DNA of 64,000 nt from Antedon mediterranea (Eukaryota; Echinodermata; Crinoidea; Comatulida; Antedonidae): positions 13,438,288 to 13,502,287 of the forward strand of contig NC_092676.1 of NCBI RefSeq assembly GCF_964355755.1, written 5' to 3'. Below are positions 1-16,041 of the stretch, one piece after another. Below the pieces are notes generated by a model. It was not told the DNA's origin, searched no databases, and saw only the letters and a program-made list of their open reading frames with translations. The position numbers and the translations under genes were made by a program. Position 1 is the first letter of the stretch, and every line of letters begins with the position of its first letter.

Positions 1-804
1 ACATACATCGACCCCGATTTTACGTACAGACATTGACCTCGATTTTACGTACATGCACCGACCTTGATTTTACGTACAGACATCGACCTCGATTTTACGT
101 ACAGTCATCGACCTAGTTTTGACGTACAGACATCGACACAGATTTTACGCAAAAATATCGACCCCGATTTCACGTACAGACATCGACCACGTTTTTACGT
201 ACAGACATCAACCTAGTTTTTACGTACAGACATCGGCCTAGTTTTTACTTACAGACCTAGACATAGTTTTTATGCAATGACAGCAACCCCGACTTTACGT
301 ACAGATATGGACCCCGATTTTACGTACAGACATCGACCTAGTTTTGAACTACAGATATCGACCACGTTTTTACGTACAGACATCGACCCTGATTTTAAGT
401 ACAGACATGTACCTCGATTTCACGTACATACATCGACCAAAAATCAACGTAGAGACATCGACCCCGATTTTACGTACAGACATCGACAATGATTTTACGT
501 ACAGACATCGACCTAGTTTTGACCTACATACATCGACCTAGTTTTCACGTACAGACATCTACCCCGTTTTTACATACAGACATCGATCTAGTTTTTTACG
601 TACAGAGATCGACCTAGTTTTTACGCAAGACATCGACCCCGTATTTACGTACAAACGTCGACCTAGGTTTTACGTACATACATCAACTCCGTTTTTACGT
701 AAAGACATCGACCCCGATTTTACGTACCGACAGCGACCCCGATTTTACGTACAGACATCAACCCCGTTTTGAGGTACAGACATCGACACCGATTTTACGC
801 AAAG

Positions 805-3646
805 ACAACGATCCCGATTTCACGTACAGACATCGACCCCGATTTTATGAAAGACATCAACCCCGATTTTACGTGCATACATCGACCCCGATTTTACGTA
901 CAGACATTGACCCAGTTTTTACGTACAGACATTGACCCAGTTTTTACGTACAGACATCAACACCTTTTTACGTACAGACATCGACCTAGTTTTTACGTAC
1001 AGACATCGACCTCGATTTTACGTACATACTTTGACCGCTATTTTACGTACAGACATAGACCTCTTTTTACATACAGACAACGATCCCGATTTTACATACA
1101 GACATCGACACCAATTTTACGCAAAGACAACGACCCCGATTTCACGAATAGACATCGATTCCGATTTTACGTACATACATCGACCCGATTTTACGTACAG
1201 TCATCGACCCAGTTTTTACGTATAAACATCGACCCCGATTTTACGTACATACATCGACCCCGATTTTACGTACAGACATCGACCCCGATTTTACGTACAT
1301 ACATCGACCCCGATTTTACATACATACATCGACTCCTATTTTACATACAGACAACGACCCCGATTTTACGTACAGACATTGACCTAGTTTTGACGTACAG
1401 ATATCTACCCCGTTTTGACGTACAGACATCGACACCAATTTTACGCAAAGACAACGACCCCGATTTCACGAATAGACATCGATCCCGTATTTACGTACAG
1501 ACATCGATCCCGTATTTACTTACAGACATCGACCATGTTTCTACGTGCAAATATGAACCTCGATTTAACGTACTTATATCGATCCCGATTTGACGTACAT
1601 ACATCGATCCCGTATTTACGTACAGACATCGATCCCGTATTTACTTACAGACATCAACCTAGTTTCTACGTACAAACATCGATCCCGATTTAACGTACAT
1701 ACATCGACCCCGATTTTACGTACATACATCGACCCCGATTTTACGTACAGTCATCGACCCAGTTTTTACGTACATACATCAACCTCGATTTTACGTTCAG
1801 ACATTGACCCCGATTTTACGTACATACATCGACCCCAATTTTACATACATACATCGACTCCTATTTTACATACAGACAACGACCCCGATTTTACGTACAG
1901 ACATCGACCTAGTTTTGACGTACAGATATCTACCCCGTTTTGACGTACAGACATCGACACCAATTTTACGCAAAGACAACGACCCCGATTTCACGAATAT
2001 ACATCGATCCCGTATTTACGTACAGACATCGATCCCGTATTTACTTACAGACATCGACCTAGTTTCTACGTGCAAATATCAACCTCGATTTAACGTACTT
2101 ATATCGATCCCGATTTGACTTACATACATCGATCCCGTATTTACGTACAGACATCGATCCCGTATTTACTTACAGACATCGACCTAGTTTCTACGTACAA
2201 ACATCGATCCCGATTTAACGTACATACAACGATCCCGATTTCACGTACAGACATCGACCCCGATTTTATGAAAGACATCAACCCCGATTTTACGTGCATA
2301 CATCGACCCCGATTTTACGTACAGACATTGACCCAGTTTTTACGTACAGACATTGACCCAGTTTTTACGTACAGACATCAACACCTTTTTACGTACAGAC
2401 ATCGACCTAGTTTTTACGTACAGACATCGACCTCGATTTTACGTACATACTTTGACCGCTATTTTACGTACAGACATAGACCTCTTTTTACATACAGACA
2501 ACGATCCCGATTTTACATACAGACATCGACACCAATTTTACGCAAAGACAACGACCCCGATTTCACGAATAGACATCGATTCCGATTTTACGTACATACA
2601 TCGACCCGATTTTACGTACAGTCATCGACCCAGTTTTTACGTATAAACATCGACCCCGATTTTACGTACATACATCGACCCCGATTTTACGTACAGACAT
2701 CGACCCCGATTTTACGTACATACATCGACCCCGATTTTACATACATACATCGACTCCTATTTTACATACAGACAACGACCCCGATTTTACGTACAGACAT
2801 TGACCTAGTTTTGACGTACAGATATCTACCCCGTTTTGACGTACAGACATCGACACCAATTTTACGCAAAGACAACGACCCCGATTTCACGAATAGACAT
2901 CGATCCCGTATTTACGTACAGACATCGATCCCGTATTTACTTACAGACATCGACCATGTTTCTACGTGCAAATATGAACCTCGATTTAACGTACTTATAT
3001 CGATCCCGATTTGACGTACATACATCGATCCCGTATTTACGTACAGACATCGATCCCGTATTTACTTACAGACATCAACCTAGTTTCTACGTACAAACAT
3101 CGATCCCGATTTAACGTACATACATCGACCCCGATTTTACGTACATACATCGACCCCGATTTTACGTACAGTCATCGACCCAGTTTTTACGTACATACAT
3201 CAACCTCGATTTTACGTACAGACATTGACCCCGATTTTACGTACATACATCGACCCCAATTTTACATACATACATCGACTCCTATTTTACATACAAACAA
3301 CGACCCCGATTTTACGTACAGACATCGACCTAGTTTTGACGTACAGATATCTACCCCGTTTTGACGTACAGACATCGACACCAATTTTACGCAAAGACAA
3401 CGACCCCGATTTCACGAATATACATCGATCCCGTATTTACGTACAGACATCGATCCCGTATTTACTTACAGACATCGACCTAGTTTCTACGTGCAAATAT
3501 CAACCTCGATTTAACGTACTTATATCGATCCCGATTTGACTTACATACATCGATCCCGTATTTACGTACAGACATCGATCCCGTATTTACTTACAGACAT
3601 CGACCTAGTTTCTACGTACAAACATCGATCCCGATTTAACGTACAT
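805..3646 (+). repeat. 1421-bp tandem duplication inside the 25-bp satellite
   Basis: Positions 805-2225 repeat as 2226-3646 with almost no change. The offset is 1421 bp at several independent landmarks: 932 to 2353, 1415 to 2836, 1590 to 3011. The near identity, rare single-base differences included, indicates a recent unequal exchange. The same material appears again, in part, near 7066, 9290 and 12538. Confidence 0.9.
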
Positions 3647-6600
3647 ACATCGACCCCGATTTTACGTACATACATCGACCCCGATTTTACGTACATACAT
3701 CGACCACGATTTTACGTACAGACATCGACCCCGATTTTACGTACAGACATCGACCCCGATTTTCCGTACACGCATCGACTCCGATTTAACGTACAAACAT
3801 CGATCCCGATTTTATGTATACACATCGACCCCGATTTTACGTACAGACATCGACCCCGATTTTACGTACATACATCGAACCCAAATTTACGTACAGACAT
3901 CGACCCCGATTTTACGTACAGACATCGACCCCGATTTTACGTACAGACATCGACCTAGTTTTTACGTAAAGACATCGACCCTGATTTTACATACAGACAT
4001 CGACCTAGTTTTTACGTACAGACATCGACCCCGATTTTACGTACAGACATTGACCTCGATTTTACGTACATGCATCGACCCTGATTTTACGTACAGACAT
4101 CGACACAGATTTTACGTACATTCATCGACCTAGTTTTGACGTACAGACATCGACACAGATTTTACGCAAAGATATCGACCCCGATTTCACGTACAGACAT
4201 CGACCACGATTTTACTTGCAGACATCAAGACAGTTTTTACATACAGACAGCGACACCGTTTTACGTACCGATTACGACCCCGATTTTACGTACAGAAATC
4301 GACCTAGTTTTTAGGTACAGACATCGACACTGATTTTACGTACAGACATTGACCCCGATTTTACGTACAGACATCGATCTAGTTTTTACATACAGACATC
4401 GACCCCGTTTTTACATACACATATACATCGACCTCGATTTTACGTATAGACATCGAACCCGTTTTTACGTACAGGTATCGACAATGATTTTACGTACAGA
4501 CATCAACCTAGTTTTGAACTACAGACATCGACCACGTTTTTACGTACAGACATCGACCCTAATTTTACGTACAGACATGTATCTCGATTTTACGTACATA
4601 CATCGACCACAAATCAACGTAGAGACATCGACCCCGATTTTACGTACAGACATCGACAATGATTTTACGTACAGACATCGACCCCTATTGTACGTACAGA
4701 GATCAACCCAGTTTTTACGTACAGACATCGACCCCGATTTTACGTACATACATCGACCCCTATTTTACGTACAGAGATCGACCCAGTTTTTACGTACCGA
4801 CATCGACCTCAATTTTACGTACAGACATCGACCCCGATTTTACGTACCGACATCGACCTCAATTTTACGTACAGACATCGACCCCGATTTTACGTACATA
4901 CATCGACCCCGATTTTACGTACAGACATCGACCTCGATTTTACGTACAGTCATCGACCTAGTTTTGACGTACAGACATCGACACAGATTTTACGCAAAAA
5001 TATCGACCCCGATTTCACGTACAGACATCGACCACGTTTTTACGTACAGACATCAACCTAGTTTTTACGTACAGACATCGGCCTAGTTTTTACTTACAGA
5101 CCTCGACATAGTTTTTATGCAATGACAGCAACCCCGACTTTACGTACAGATATGGACCCCGATTTTACGTACAGACATCGACCTAGTTTTGAACTACAGA
5201 TATCGACCACGTTTTTACGTACAGACATCGACCCTGATTTTAAGTACAGACATGTACCTCGATTTCACGTACATACATCGACCAAAAATCAACGTAGAGA
5301 CATCGACCCCGATTTTACGTACAGACATCGACAATGATTTTACGTACAGACATCGACCTAGTTTTGACCTACATACATCGACCTAGTTTTCACGTACAGA
5401 CATCTACCCCGTTTTTACATACAGACATCGATCTAGTTTTTTACGTACAGAGATCGACCTAGTTTTTACGCAAGACATCGACCCCGTATTTACGTACAAA
5501 CGTCGACCTAGGTTTTACGTACATACATCAACTCCGTTTTTACGTAAAGACATCGACCCCGATTTTACGTACCGACAGCGACCCCGATTTTACGTACAGA
5601 CATCAACCCCGTTTTGAGGTACAGACATCGACACCGATTTTACGCAAAGACAACGATCCCGATTTCACGTACAGACATCGACCCCGATTTTATGAAAGAC
5701 ATCAACCCCGATTTTACGTGCATACATCGACCCCGATTTTACGTACAGACATTGACCCAGTTTTTACGTACAGACATTGACCCAGTTTTTACGTACAGAC
5801 ATCAACACCTTTTTACGTACAGACATCGACCTAGTTTTTAGGTACAGACATCGACACTGATTTTACGTACAGACATTGACCCCGATTTTACGTACAGACA
5901 TCGACCTAGTTTTTACATACAGACATCGACCCCGTTTTTACATACACATATACATCGACCTCGATTTTACGTATAGACATCGAACCCGTTTTTACGTACA
6001 GGTATCGACAATGATTTTACGTACAGACATCAACCTAGTTTTGAACTACAGACATCGACCACGTTTTTACGTACAGACATCGACCCTAATTTTACGTACA
6101 GACATGTATCTCGATTTTACGTACATACATCGACCACAAATCAACGTAGAGACATCGACCCCGATTTTACGTACAGACATCGACAATGATTTTACGTACA
6201 GACATCGACCCCTATTGTACGTACAGAGATCAACCCAGTTTTTACGTACAGACATCGACCCCGATTTTACGTACATACATCGACCCCTATTTTACGTACA
6301 GAGATCGACCCAGTTTTTACGTACCGACATCGACCTCAATTTTACGTACAGACATCGACCCCGATTTTACGTACATACATCGACCCCGATTTTACGTACA
6401 GACATTGACCTCGATTTTACGTACATGCACCGACCTTGATTTTACGTACAGACATCGACCTCGATTTTACGTACAGTCATCGACCTAGTTTTGACGTACA
6501 GACATCGACACAGATTTTACGCAAAAATATCGACCCCGATTTCACGTACAGACATCGACCACGTTTTTACGTACAGACATCAACCTAGTTTTTACGTACA

Positions 6601-9600
6601 GACATCGGCCTAGTTTTTACTTACAGACCTCGACATAGTTTTTATGCAATGACAGCAACCCCGACTTTACGTACAGATATGGACCCCGATTTTACGTACA
6701 GACATCGACCTAGTTTTGAACTACAGATATCGACCACGTTTTTACGTAGAGACATCGACCCTGATTTTAAGTACAGACATGTACCTCGATTTCACGTACA
6801 TACATCGACCAAAAATCAACGTAGAGACATCGACCCCGATTTTACGTACAGACATCGACAATGATTTTACGTACAGACATCGATCTAGTTTTTTACGTAC
6901 AGAGACCGACCTAGTTTTTACGCAAGACATCGACCCCGTATTTACGTACAAACGTCGACCTAGGTTTTACGTACATACATCAACTCCGTTTTTACGTAAA
7001 GACATCGACCCCGATTTTACGTACCGACAGCGACCCCGATTTTACGTACAGACATCAACCCCGTTTTGAGGTACAGACATCGACACCGATTTTACGCAAA
7101 GACAACGATCCAGATTTCACGTACAGACATCGACCCCGATTTTATGAAAGACATCAACCCCGATTTTACGTGCATACATCGACCCCGATTTTACGTACAG
7201 ACATTGACCCAGTTTTTACGTACAGACATTGACCCAGTTTTTACGTACAGACATCAACACCTTTTTACGTACAGACATCGACCTAGTTTTTACGTACAGA
7301 CATCGACCTCGATTTTACGTACATACTTTGACCGCTATTTTACGTACAGACATAGACCTCTTTTTACATACAGACAACGATCCCGATTTTACATACAGAC
7401 ATCGACACCAATTTTACGCAAAGACAACGACCCCGATTTCACGAATAGACATCGATTCCGATTTTACGTACATACATCGACCCGATTTTACGTACAGTCA
7501 TCGACCCAGTTTTTACGTATAAACATCGACCCCGATTTTACGTACATACATCGACCCCGATTTTACGTACAGACATCGACCCCGATTTTACGTACATACA
7601 TCGACCCCGATTTTACATACATACATCGACTCCTATTTTACATACAGACAACGACCCCGATTTTACGTACAGACATTGACCTAGTTTTGACGTACAGATA
7701 TCTACCCCGTTTTGACGTACAGACATCGACACCAATTTTACGCAAAGACAACGACCCCGATTTCACGAATAGACATCGATCCCGTATTTACGTACAGACA
7801 TCGATCCCGTATTTACTTACAGACATCGACCTAGTTTCTACGTGCAAATATGAACCTCGATTTAACGTACTTATATCGATCCCGATTTGACGTACATACA
7901 TCGATCCCGTATTTACGTACAGACATCGATCCCGTATTTACTTACAGACATCAACCTAGTTTCTACGTACAAACATCGATCCCGATTTAACGTACATACA
8001 TCGACCCCGATTTTACGTACATACATCGACCCCGATTTTACGTACAGTCATCGACCCAGTTTTTACGTACATACATCAACCTCGATTTTACGTACAGACA
8101 TTGACCCCGATTTTACGTACAAACATCGACCCCAATTTTACATACATACATCGACTCCTATTTTACATACAGACAACGACCCCGATTTTACGTACAGACA
8201 TCGACCTAGTTTTGTCGTACAGATATCTACCCCGTTTTGACGTACAGACATCGACACCAATTTTACGCAAAGACAACGACCCCGATTTCACGAATATACA
8301 TCGATCCCGTATTTACGTACAGACATCGATCCCGTATTTACTTACAGACATCGACCTAGTTTCTACGTGCAAATATCAACAGTTTTTACATACAGACAGC
8401 GACACCGTTTTACGTACCGATTACGACCCCGATTTTACGTACAGAAATCGACCTAGTTTTTAGGTACAGACATCGACACTGATTTTACGTACAGACATTG
8501 ACCCCGATTTTACGTACAGACATCGACCTAGTTTTTACATACAGACATCGACCCCGTTTTTACATACACATATACATCGACCTCGATTTTACGTATAGAC
8601 ATCGAACCCGTTTTTACGTACAGGTATCGACAATGATTTTACGTACAGACATCAACCTAGTTTTGAACTACAGACATCGACCACGTTTTTACGTACAGAC
8701 ATCGACCCTAATTTTACGTACAGACATGTATCTCGATTTTACGTACATACATCGACCACAAATCAACGTAGAGACATCGACCCCGATTTTACGTACAGAC
8801 ATCGACAATGATTTTACGTACAGACATCGACCCCTATTGTACGTACAGAGATCAACCCAGTTTTTACGTACAGACATCGACCCCGATTTTACGTACATAC
8901 ATCGACCCCTATTTTACGTACAGAGATCGACCCAGTTTTTACGTACCGACATCGACCTCAATTTTACGTACAGACATCGACCCCGATTTTACGTACATAC
9001 ATCGACCCCGATTTTACGTACAGACATTGACCTCGATTTTACGTACATGCACCGACCTTGATTTTACGTACAGACATCGACCTCGATTTTACGTACAGTC
9101 ATCGACCTAGTTTTGACGTACAGACATCGACACAGATTTTACGCAAAAATATCGACCCCGATTTCACGTACAGACATCGACCACGTTTTTACGTACAGAC
9201 ATCAACCTAGTTTTTACGTACAGACATCGGCCTAGTTTTTACTTACAGACCTCGACATAGTTTTTATGCAATGACAGCAACCCCGACTTTACGTACAGAT
9301 ATGGACCCCGATTTTACGTACAGACATCAACACCTTTTTACGTACAAACATCGACCTAGTTTTTACGTACAGACATCGACCTCGATTTTACGTACATACT
9401 TTGACCGCTATTTTACGTACAGACATAGACCTCTTTTTACATACAGACAACGATCCCGATTTTACATACAGACATCGACTCCAATTTTACGCAAAGACAA
9501 CGACCCCGATTTCACGAATAGACATCGATTCCGATTTTACGTACATACATCGACCCGATTTTACGTACAGTCATCGACCCAGTTTTTACGTATAAACATC

Positions 9601-12600
9601 GACCCCGATTTTACGTACATACATCGACCCCGATTTTACGTGCAGACATCGACCCCGATTTTACGTACATACATCGACCCCGATTTTACATACATACATC
9701 GACTCCTATTTTACATACAGACAACGACCCCGATTTTACGTACAGACATTGACCTAGTTTTGACGTACAGATATCTACCCCGTTTTGACGTACAGACATC
9801 GACACCAATTTTACGCAAAGACAACGACCCCAATTTCACGAATAGACATCGATCCCGTATTTACGTACAGACATCGATCCCGTATTTACTTACAGACATC
9901 GACCTAGTTTCTACGTGCAAATATTAACCTCGATTTAACGTACTTATATCGATCCCGATTTGACGTACATACATCGATCCCGTATTTACGTACAGACATC
10001 GATCCCGTATTTACTTACAGACATCAACCTAGTTTCTACGTACAAACATCGATCCCGATTTAACGTACATACATCGACCCCGATTTTACGTACATACATC
10101 GACCCCGATTTTACGTACAGTCATCGACCCAGTTTTTACGTACATACATCAACCTCGATTTTACGTACAGACATTGACCCCGATTTTACGTACATACATC
10201 GACCCCAATTTTACATACATACATCGACTCCTATTTTACATACAGACAACGACCCCGATTTTACGTACAGACATCGACCTAGTTTTGACGTACAGATATC
10301 TACCCCGTTTTGACGTACAGACATCGACACCAATTTTACGCAAAGACAACGACCCCGATTTCACGAATATACATCGATCCCGTATTTACGTACAGACATC
10401 GATCCCGTATTTACTTACAGACATCGACCTAGTTTCTACGTGCAAATATCAACCTCGATTTAACGTACTTATATCGATCCCGATTTGACTTACATACATC
10501 GATCCCGTATTTACGTACAGACATCGATCCCGTATTTACTTACAGACATCGACCTAGTTTCTACGTACAAACATCGATCCCGATTTAACGTACATACATC
10601 GACCCCGATTTTACGTACATACATCGACCCCGATTTTACGTACATACATCGACCACGATTTTACGTACAGACATCGACCCCGATTTTACGTACAGACATC
10701 GACCCCGATTTTCCGTACACGCATCGACTCCGATTTAACGTACAAACATCGATCCCGATTTTATGTATACACATCGACCCCGATTTTACGTACAGACATC
10801 GACCCCGATTTTACGTACATACATCGAACCCAAATTTACGTACAGACATCGACCCCGATTTTACGTACAGACATCGACCCCGATTTTACGTACAGACATC
10901 GACCTAGTTTTTACGTAAAGACATCGACCCTGATTTTACATACAGACATCGACCTAGTTTTTACGTACAGACATCGACCCCGATTTTACGTACAGACATT
11001 GACCTCGATTTTACGTACATGCATCGACCCTGATTTTACGTACAGACATCGACACAGATTTTACGTACATTCATCGACCTAGTTTTGACGTACAGACATC
11101 GACACAGATTTTACGCAAAGATATCGACCCCGATTTCACGTACAGACATCGACCACGATTTTACTTGCAGACATCAAGACAGTTTTTACATACAGACAGC
11201 GACACCGTTTTACGTACCGATTACGACCCCGATTTTACGTACAGAAATCGACCTAGTTTTTAGGTACAGACATCGACACTGATTTTACGTACAGACATTG
11301 ACCCCGATTTTACGTACAGACATCGACCTAGTTTTTACATACAGACATCGACCCCGTTTTTACATACACATATACATCGACCTCGATTTTACGTATAGAC
11401 ATCGAACCCGTTTTTACGTACAGGTATCGACAATGATTTTACGTACAGACATCAACCTAGTTTTGAACTACAGACATCGACCACGTTTTTACGTACAGAC
11501 ATCGACCCTAATTTTACGTACAGACATGTATCTCGATTTTACGTACATAAATCGACCACAAATCAACGTAGAGACATCGACCCCGATTTTACGTACAGAC
11601 ATCGACAATGATTTTACGTACAGACATCGACCCCTATTGTACGTACAGAGATCAACCCAGTTTTTACGTACAGACATCGACCCCGATTTTACGTACATAC
11701 ATCGACCCCTATTTTACGTACAGAGATCGACCTCAATTTTACGTACAGACATCGACCCCGATTTTACGTACATACATCGACCCCGATTTTACGTACAGAC
11801 ATTGACCTCGATTTTACGTACATGTACCGACCTTGATTTTACGTACAGACATCGACCTCGATTTTACGTACAGTCATCGACCTAGTTTTGACGTACAGAC
11901 ATCGACACAGATTTTACGCAAAAATATCGACCCCGATTTCACGTACAGACATCGACCACGTTTTTACGTACAGACATCAACCTAGTTTTTACGTACAGAC
12001 ATCGGCCTAGTTTTTACTTACAGACCTCGACATAGTTTTTATGCAATGACAGCAACCCCGACTTTACGTACAGATATGGACCCCGATTTTACGTACAGAC
12101 ATCGACCTAGTTTTGAACTACAGATATCGACCACGTTTTTACGTACAGACATCGACCCTGATTTTAAGTACAGACATGTACCTCGATTTCACGTACATAC
12201 ATCGACCAAAAATCAACGTAGAGACATCGACCCCGATTTTACGTACAGACATCGACAATGATTTTACGTACAGACATCGACCTAGTTTTGACCTACATAC
12301 ATCGACCTAGTTTTCACGTACAGACATCTACCCCGTTTTTACATACAGACATCGATCTAGTTTTTTACGTACAGAGATCGACCTAGTTTTTACGCAAGAC
12401 ATCGACCCCGTATTTACGTACAAACGTCGACCTAGGTTTTACGTACATACATCAACTCCGTTTTTACGTAAAGACATCGACCCCGATTTTACGTACCGAC
12501 AGCGACCCCGATTTTACGTACAGACATCAACCCCGTTTTGAGGTACAGACATCGACACCGATTTTACGCAAAGACAACGATCCCGATTTCACGTACAGAC

Positions 12601-15600
12601 ATCGACTCCGATTTTATGAAAGACATCAACCCCGATTTTACGTGCATACATCGACCCCGATTTTACGTACAGACATTGACCCAGTTTTTACGTACAGACA
12701 TTGACCCAGTTTTTACGTACAGACATCAACACCTTTTTACGTACAGACATCGACCTAGTTTTTACGTACAGACATCGACCTCGATTTTACGTACATACTT
12801 TGACCGCTATTTTACGTACAGACATAGACCTCTTTTTACATACAGACAACGATCCCGATTTTACATACAGACATCGACACCAATTTTACGCAAAGACAAC
12901 GACCCCGATTTCACGAATAGACATCGATTCCGATTTTACGTACATACATCGACCCGATTTTACGTACAGTCATCGACCCAGTTTTTACGTATAAACATCG
13001 ACCCCGATTTTACGTACATACATCGACACCGATTTTACGTACAGACATCGACCCCGATTTTACGTACATACATCGACCCCGATTTTACATACAGACAACG
13101 ACCCCGATTTTACATACATACATCGACTCCTATTTTACATACAGACAACGACCCCGATTTTACGTACAGACATCGACCTAGTTTTGACGTACAGATATCT
13201 ACCCCGTTTTGACGTACAGACATCGACACCAATTTTACGCAAAGACAACGACCCCGATTTCACGAATAGACATCGATCCCGTATTTACGTACAGACATCG
13301 ATCCCGTTTTTACTTACAGACATCGACCTAGTTTCTACGTGCAAATATGAACCTCGATTTAACGTACTTATATCGATCCCGATTTGACGTACATACATCG
13401 ATCCCGTATTTACGTACAGACATCGATCCCGTATTTACTTACAGACATCAACCTAGTTTCTACGTACAAACATCGATCCCGATTTAACGTACATACATCG
13501 ACCCCAATTTTACGTACATACATCGACCCCGATTTTACGTACAGTCATCGACCCAGTTTTTACGTACATACATCAACCTCGATTTTACGTACAGACAATG
13601 ACCCCGATTTTACGTACATACATCGACCCCGATTTTACATACATACATCGACTCCTATTTTACATATAGACAACGACCCCGATTTTACGTACAGACATCG
13701 ACCTAGTTTTGACGTACAGATATCTACCCCGTTTTGACGTACAGACATCCACACCAATTTTACGCAAAGACAACGACCCCGATTTCACGAATATACATCG
13801 ATCCCGTATTTACGTACAGACATCGATCCCGTATTTACTTACAGACATCGACCTAGTTTCTACGTGCAAATATCAACCTCGATTTAACGTACTTATATCG
13901 ATCCCGATTTGACTTACATACATCGATCCCGTATTTACGTACAGACATCGATCCCGTATTTACTTACAGACATCGACCTAGTTTCTACGTACAAACATCG
14001 ATCCCGATTTAACGTACATACATCGACCCCGATTTTACGTACATACATCGACCCCGATTTTACGTACATACATCGACCACGATTTTACGTACAGACATCG
14101 ACCCCGATTTTACGTACAGACATCGACCCCGATTTTCCGTACACGCATCGACTCCGATTTAACGTACAAACATCGATCCCGATTTTATGTATACACATCG
14201 ACCCCGATTTTACGTACAGACATCGACCCCGATTTTACGTACATACATCGAACCCAAATTTACGTACAGACATCGACCCCGATTTTACGTACAGACATCG
14301 ACCCCGATTTTACGTACAGACATCGACCTAGTTTTTACGTAAAGACATCGACCCTGATTTTACATACAGACATCGACCTAGTTTTTACGTACAGACATCG
14401 ACCCCGTTTTTACATACATATATCGACTCCGTTTTTACGTACAGACATCGACCTAGTTTTTACGTACCGACATCGACCTCAATTTTACGTGCAGACATCG
14501 ACCCCGATTTTACGTACAGACATCGACCTAGCCTTGAACTACAGACATCAACTGCGATTTTACGTACAGACATCGACCTACCTTTTAACTACAGACATCG
14601 ACACCGGTTTTACGTACAGACATCGACCCTGATTTTACATACAGACATCGACCTAGTTTTGACGTACAGACATCGACCCCGTCTTTACATACAGACATCG
14701 ATCTTGTTTTTAAGTACAGAGATCGACCTAGTTTTTACGTACCGACATCGACCCAGTTTTTACATACAGATATCGAATCCGATTTTCCGCACAGACATTG
14801 ACCCCGATTTCACGTGCAGACACCGACCCCATTTTTACGTACAGGCATCGACCCCGATTTAATGTATAGACATCATCAACCCCGATTTTATGTACAGACA
14901 TCGGACTAGTTTTTATGTACAGAAATCGACCTAGTTTTTAGGTACCGACATCGACCTCAATTTTACGTGCAGACATCGACCCCGATTTTACGTACAGACA
15001 TCGACCTAGCTTTGAACTACAGACATCAACTGCGTTTTTACGTAAATATATCGACCCCAATTTTACGTACAGATATCGACCCGATTTTTACGTATAGACA
15101 TCGACCTTGATTTAACGTACAGACATCGAACCCGTTTTTACGTGCAGAGATCGATCCCGTCTTTACATACAGACATCGACCTAGTTTTTACGTAAAGACA
15201 TCGACCCTGATTTTACATACAGACATCGACCTAGTTTTGACGTACAGACATCGATCCCGTTTTTACATACATATATCGACTCCGTTTTTACGTACAGACA
15301 TCGACCTAGTTTTTACGTACCGACATCAACCTTGATTTTACGTGCAGACATTGACCCCGATTTTACGTACATACATCGACCTCGATTTTAGGTACAGACA
15401 TCGACCCCGATTTTACGTACAGACATCGACCTAGTTTTGACGTACAGACATCGACCCAAATTTCACGATCAGACATCGATCCCGTATTTACGTACAGACA
15501 TCGATCTCGTATTTACGTACAGACATCGACCCCGTTTTTACGTACATATGTCGATCCCTATTTTACGTACAGAAATCGACTCCGTTTAACGTACCGACAT

Positions 15601-15983
15601 CGACCCCGATTTTATATACAGACATCGACCTAGTTTTTACGTACAGACATCGACCTAGTTTTTACGTACATACATCGGCCTAGTTTTTACTTACAGACCT
15701 CGACATAGTTTTTATGCAATGACAGCAACCCCGACTTTACGTACAGATATGGACCCCGATTTTACGTACAGACATCGACCCAGTTTTTACGTACAGACAT
15801 CGACCACGTTTTTACGTGCAGACATCGACCCCGTTTTTACGTACAGACATCGACCTAGTTTTGAACTACAGACATCGACATCGACCCTGATTTTACGTAT
15901 AGACATGTATCGCGATTTTACGTACAGACATCGACTTAGTTTTCACGTACAGCATCGACCCTGATTTTAGATACATTCATCTA

Positions 15984-16041
15984 ATAATACTAATAATAAT
16001 AAGATTTTTATAGCGCACATACCACTCCAGAGTGCTCAAGG
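15984..16041. mobile_element. 58-bp foreign insertion in the 25-bp satellite
   Basis: Between ATTCATCTA and CTAGTTTTGACG lie about 58 bases unlike the satellite: a TAA-rich run, then a segment containing TTTTTATAGCGC and CTCCAGAGTGCTCAAGG. The matching satellite stretch near 17410 has the two flanks joined by a single C, so it serves as an empty site. This may be the end of a SINE, a Helitron or a small MITE; the family is not identified. Confidence 0.7.

Noticed and set aside
2115-3014. 299-codon open frame in the 25-bp satellite, and about 40 similar frames
   Set aside because: The frames follow from a repeat unit without stops. The peptides are pure repeats, overlap each other in several frames, and have no start context or other coding signal.
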